Part shown: one piece after another, positions 31,137 through 32,360 of the stretch | Position numbering within the stretch: position 1 is the stretch's first letter | How the letters are laid out: every line of letters begins with the position of its first letter | NCBI GenBank assembly: GCA_015661005.1 | Contig: JACTTX010000003.1 | Span: forward strand, 1-32,360 | DNA from: Candidatus Magasanikiibacteriota bacterium | GTDB lineage: Bacteria; Patescibacteriota; Patescibacteriia; Magasanikbacterales; JACTTX01 | Direction: 5' to 3' | DNA: 32,360 nt | Made by a program: the position numbers and the translations under genes | Notes under the pieces: model-generated | The model's input: the letters and a program-made list of their open reading frames with translations, nothing else | Told to the model about the DNA's origin: nothing | Databases searched by the model: none

Positions 31137-32153
31137 TTATGCTCCAAAAAGTTCTCCGGTGGAATTAAAAATTACCTCATCAATTTTTTGTTTATTCAAA
31201 AGCAACATCACCAGCCGATCAACACCAAAAGCAATACCACCCGTTGGCGGAAAACCGGAGCGCAAAGCGTTCAAAAAATCGCGATCAATTTCAAAAACTT
31301 TTTTACCGAGGGCGCGGCGCAAATCTTGTTCCTCTCGCAAACGTCTTTCTTGTTCATCCGCATCCCGCAATTCCGTAAAAGCGTTACCAAGTTCCATACC
31401 GCCGACGTACACTTCAAATCTTTGCGCGTAATGTGGATCTTGAACGCATTTTTCGGAAAGCGCCGCCATTTGAACGGGATAATCGTACAAAAAAACCGGC
31501 CGCTCGCCAATGGAGAGCGCCGGTTCAATCTCCGTCAAAAAAATTCTAAAAAAGGCGTCATCAAAAGTATCATCATCTTTGGCATCGTATCCTTTTTCCC
31601 GCGCCAGCATAATCATTTTCCCGCGATCCAAAAAATCATCCAAATTAACGTCGGCATACTTTTGCCATGCCGCTCTCATGGACAGGCGTGTCCACGGTGG
31701 CATCAGATCAATCGTCCGACCGGCGTAATTTATTTGCGGACCCAAACCTAAAACGCGCGCCACTTCAAAAACCATTTCCTCAACATCTTTCATCACATCA
31801 AAATAATCCGCCTTGATGCGATACCACTCAATCATGGTGAACTCGGGATTATGCGTGCCGCCAAGCGGCTCATTGTTTCTAAAGACCTTTCCTAAACAAT
31901 AAATTTTTTCCAAACCCCCAGCCAACAATTTTTTCATGGCATACTCCGGCGACGTGGTGAGATAGGCCGGAAACTCATGGCCTTGTTCATCCCACAAAAC
32001 TGTCTCAAAGGGATTCAAATACGGTTCCATCCCCGGACACTTCACCAAAGTTGGTGTTTCCACTTCCAAAAAATCGCGGATATTAAAAAAATCGCGAATG
32101 GCGGAAATAATTTTGGCGCGTTTTTTCAAGATGTCCCGAGAAATAATTGTCAT
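31137..32153 (-). CDS. epmA: EF-P lysyltransferase, EpmA/GenX/PoxA-like
   Basis: A 338-aa class II aminoacyl-tRNA-synthetase-like protein. Motif 1 region FLEVETPTLVKCPGMEPYLNPF, motif 2 FRNNEPLGGTHNPEFTMIEWY and motif 3 PPTGGIAFGVDRLVMLLL are intact and lysyl-type. It lacks the N-terminal OB-fold anticodon-binding domain of LysS, and its length matches EpmA, which activates (beta-)lysine and attaches it to a lysine of EF-P. The neighbouring EF-P has the right PGKG loop. EpmB, the lysine 2,3-aminomutase, is not in the window. Start: ATG 32151-32153; the track start (32183) lies in the terminator U-tract of rpsR. No SD. A truncated lysS is the alternative but is less likely. Confidence 0.88.
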   Translation of the reverse strand: MTIISRDILKKRAKIISAIRDFFNIRDFLEVETPTLVKCPGMEPYLNPFETVLWDEQGHEFPAYLTTSPEYAMKKLLAGGLEKIYCLGKVFRNNEPLGGTHNPEFTMIEWYRIKADYFDVMKDVEEMVFEVARVLGLGPQINYAGRTIDLMPPWTRLSMRAAWQKYADVNLDDFLDRGKMIMLAREKGYDAKDDDTFDDAFFRIFLTEIEPALSIGERPVFLYDYPVQMAALSEKCVQDPHYAQRFEVYVGGMELGNAFTELRDADEQERRLREEQDLRRALGKKVFEIDRDFLNALRSGFPPTGGIAFGVDRLVMLLLNKQKIDEVIFNSTGELFGA

Positions 32154-32181
32154 ATCGGCCTCATCGTAACACATTTGAAAC

Positions 32182-32211
32182 AAAAAGGAAGCCCCGCCCG
32201 GGGCTTCCTTT
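32182..32211 (-). terminator. Intrinsic terminator after rpsR
   Basis: Minus-strand stem AAGGAAGCCCC / GGGGCTTCCTT, 11 bp, 4-base loop, followed by TTTTTG. It separates rpsR from epmA. Confidence 0.9.
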
Positions 32212-32246
32212 GAACGATAACGATGGAGAAATTTTACGGAGGATTT

Positions 32247-32360
32247 TTACTTGTGCACCGGCACGTACGGCACCATGCCGAGCGTTCGGGCGCGCTTAAT
32301 GGCTTTGGCCATCTTGCGCTGGGTCGGATCGCTCGCTCCCGCATTCCCGCCGTCGAGCGT
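32247..32360 (-). CDS. rpsR: Ribosomal protein bS18, C-terminal part
   Basis: The last 37 residues of a minus-strand gene that enters from the window edge: DPTQRKMAKAIKRARTLGMVPYVPVHK. The KAIKRARTLGMVPY segment is the conserved C-terminal helix and tail of bS18, a small-subunit platform protein. The ORF is below the track cut-off. It ends in TAA and is followed by a strong terminator. The segment before the match (TLDGGNAGAS) is not typical of bS18 but may belong to a variable part. Confidence 0.85.
   Translation of the reverse strand, partial: TLDGGNAGASDPTQRKMAKAIKRARTLGMVPYVPVHK

Noticed and set aside
1-32360. CRISPR array or tRNA genes
   Set aside because: No regularly spaced direct repeats and no tRNA T-loop/acceptor pattern were found.

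Overview
The window looks like bacterial chromosome of about 50% GC, most plausibly from the Patescibacteria/CPR. This is an inference from gene content and style: a class II ribonucleotide reductase carrying an intein, sparse ancestral information-processing genes, many starts without a Shine-Dalgarno (SD) sequence, a stand-alone EpmA-like enzyme beside EF-P, and toxin-antitoxin and Fic cassettes. No rRNA or tRNA gene was found.

Layout. (1) 1-5000: start of an unknown minus-strand gene, then nrdJ with a 362-aa LAGLIDADG intein inserted directly before a conserved cysteine; two NrdR-box-like sites 32 bp apart lie in its leader. (2) 5060-7580: three SD-led genes (degenerate Nudix-like protein, CTP-type lipid kinase-like membrane protein, RibD_C/DHFR-fold protein) with clear promoters and terminators. 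(3) 7595-18550, minus strand: rpoB-rpoC-methyltransferase-glycosyltransferase-yebC-ruvC, probably one long transcription unit with palindromic elements between several genes. (4) 18625-19864: a sigma70-type promoter drives about 1.2 kb of densely self-complementary sequence with no credible long ORF, closed by a strong intrinsic terminator. This is a candidate giant structured RNA and the most striking object here. (5) 20094-25730: Fic protein with its own operator-like palindrome, ftsK, a RodZ-like protein, recA. (6) 25764-29116: a HTH+SocA/Panacea antitoxin with a RelE-like toxin, a SWIM zinc-finger protein, a second candidate structured RNA, a SHOCT-domain membrane protein and a DsrE-like gene remnant. 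(7) 29113-32360: efp behind a long inverted repeat, an SD-led sigma-70 family factor, an epmA-like gene and the 3' end of rpsR.

Two intergenic repeat families run through the window. One is a GGGGACAGTT palindrome (rpoB/rpoC gap, upstream of the Nudix-like gene, and in frame inside the nrdJ linker). The other is a hairpin with a conserved bulged tip and unrelated but self-complementary stems (before rpoB, before yebC, after ftsK), always in the same orientation as the surrounding genes. Translation signals fall into two classes: housekeeping genes lack SD sequences and at least two appear leaderless, while a minority of accessory genes have textbook SD sequences.

Gene cooperation: NrdJ supplies dNTPs; RuvC, RecA and FtsK act in recombination and chromosome handling; EF-P is the expected substrate of the EpmA-like enzyme; RpoB/RpoC are the polymerase core that the sigma factor would redirect.
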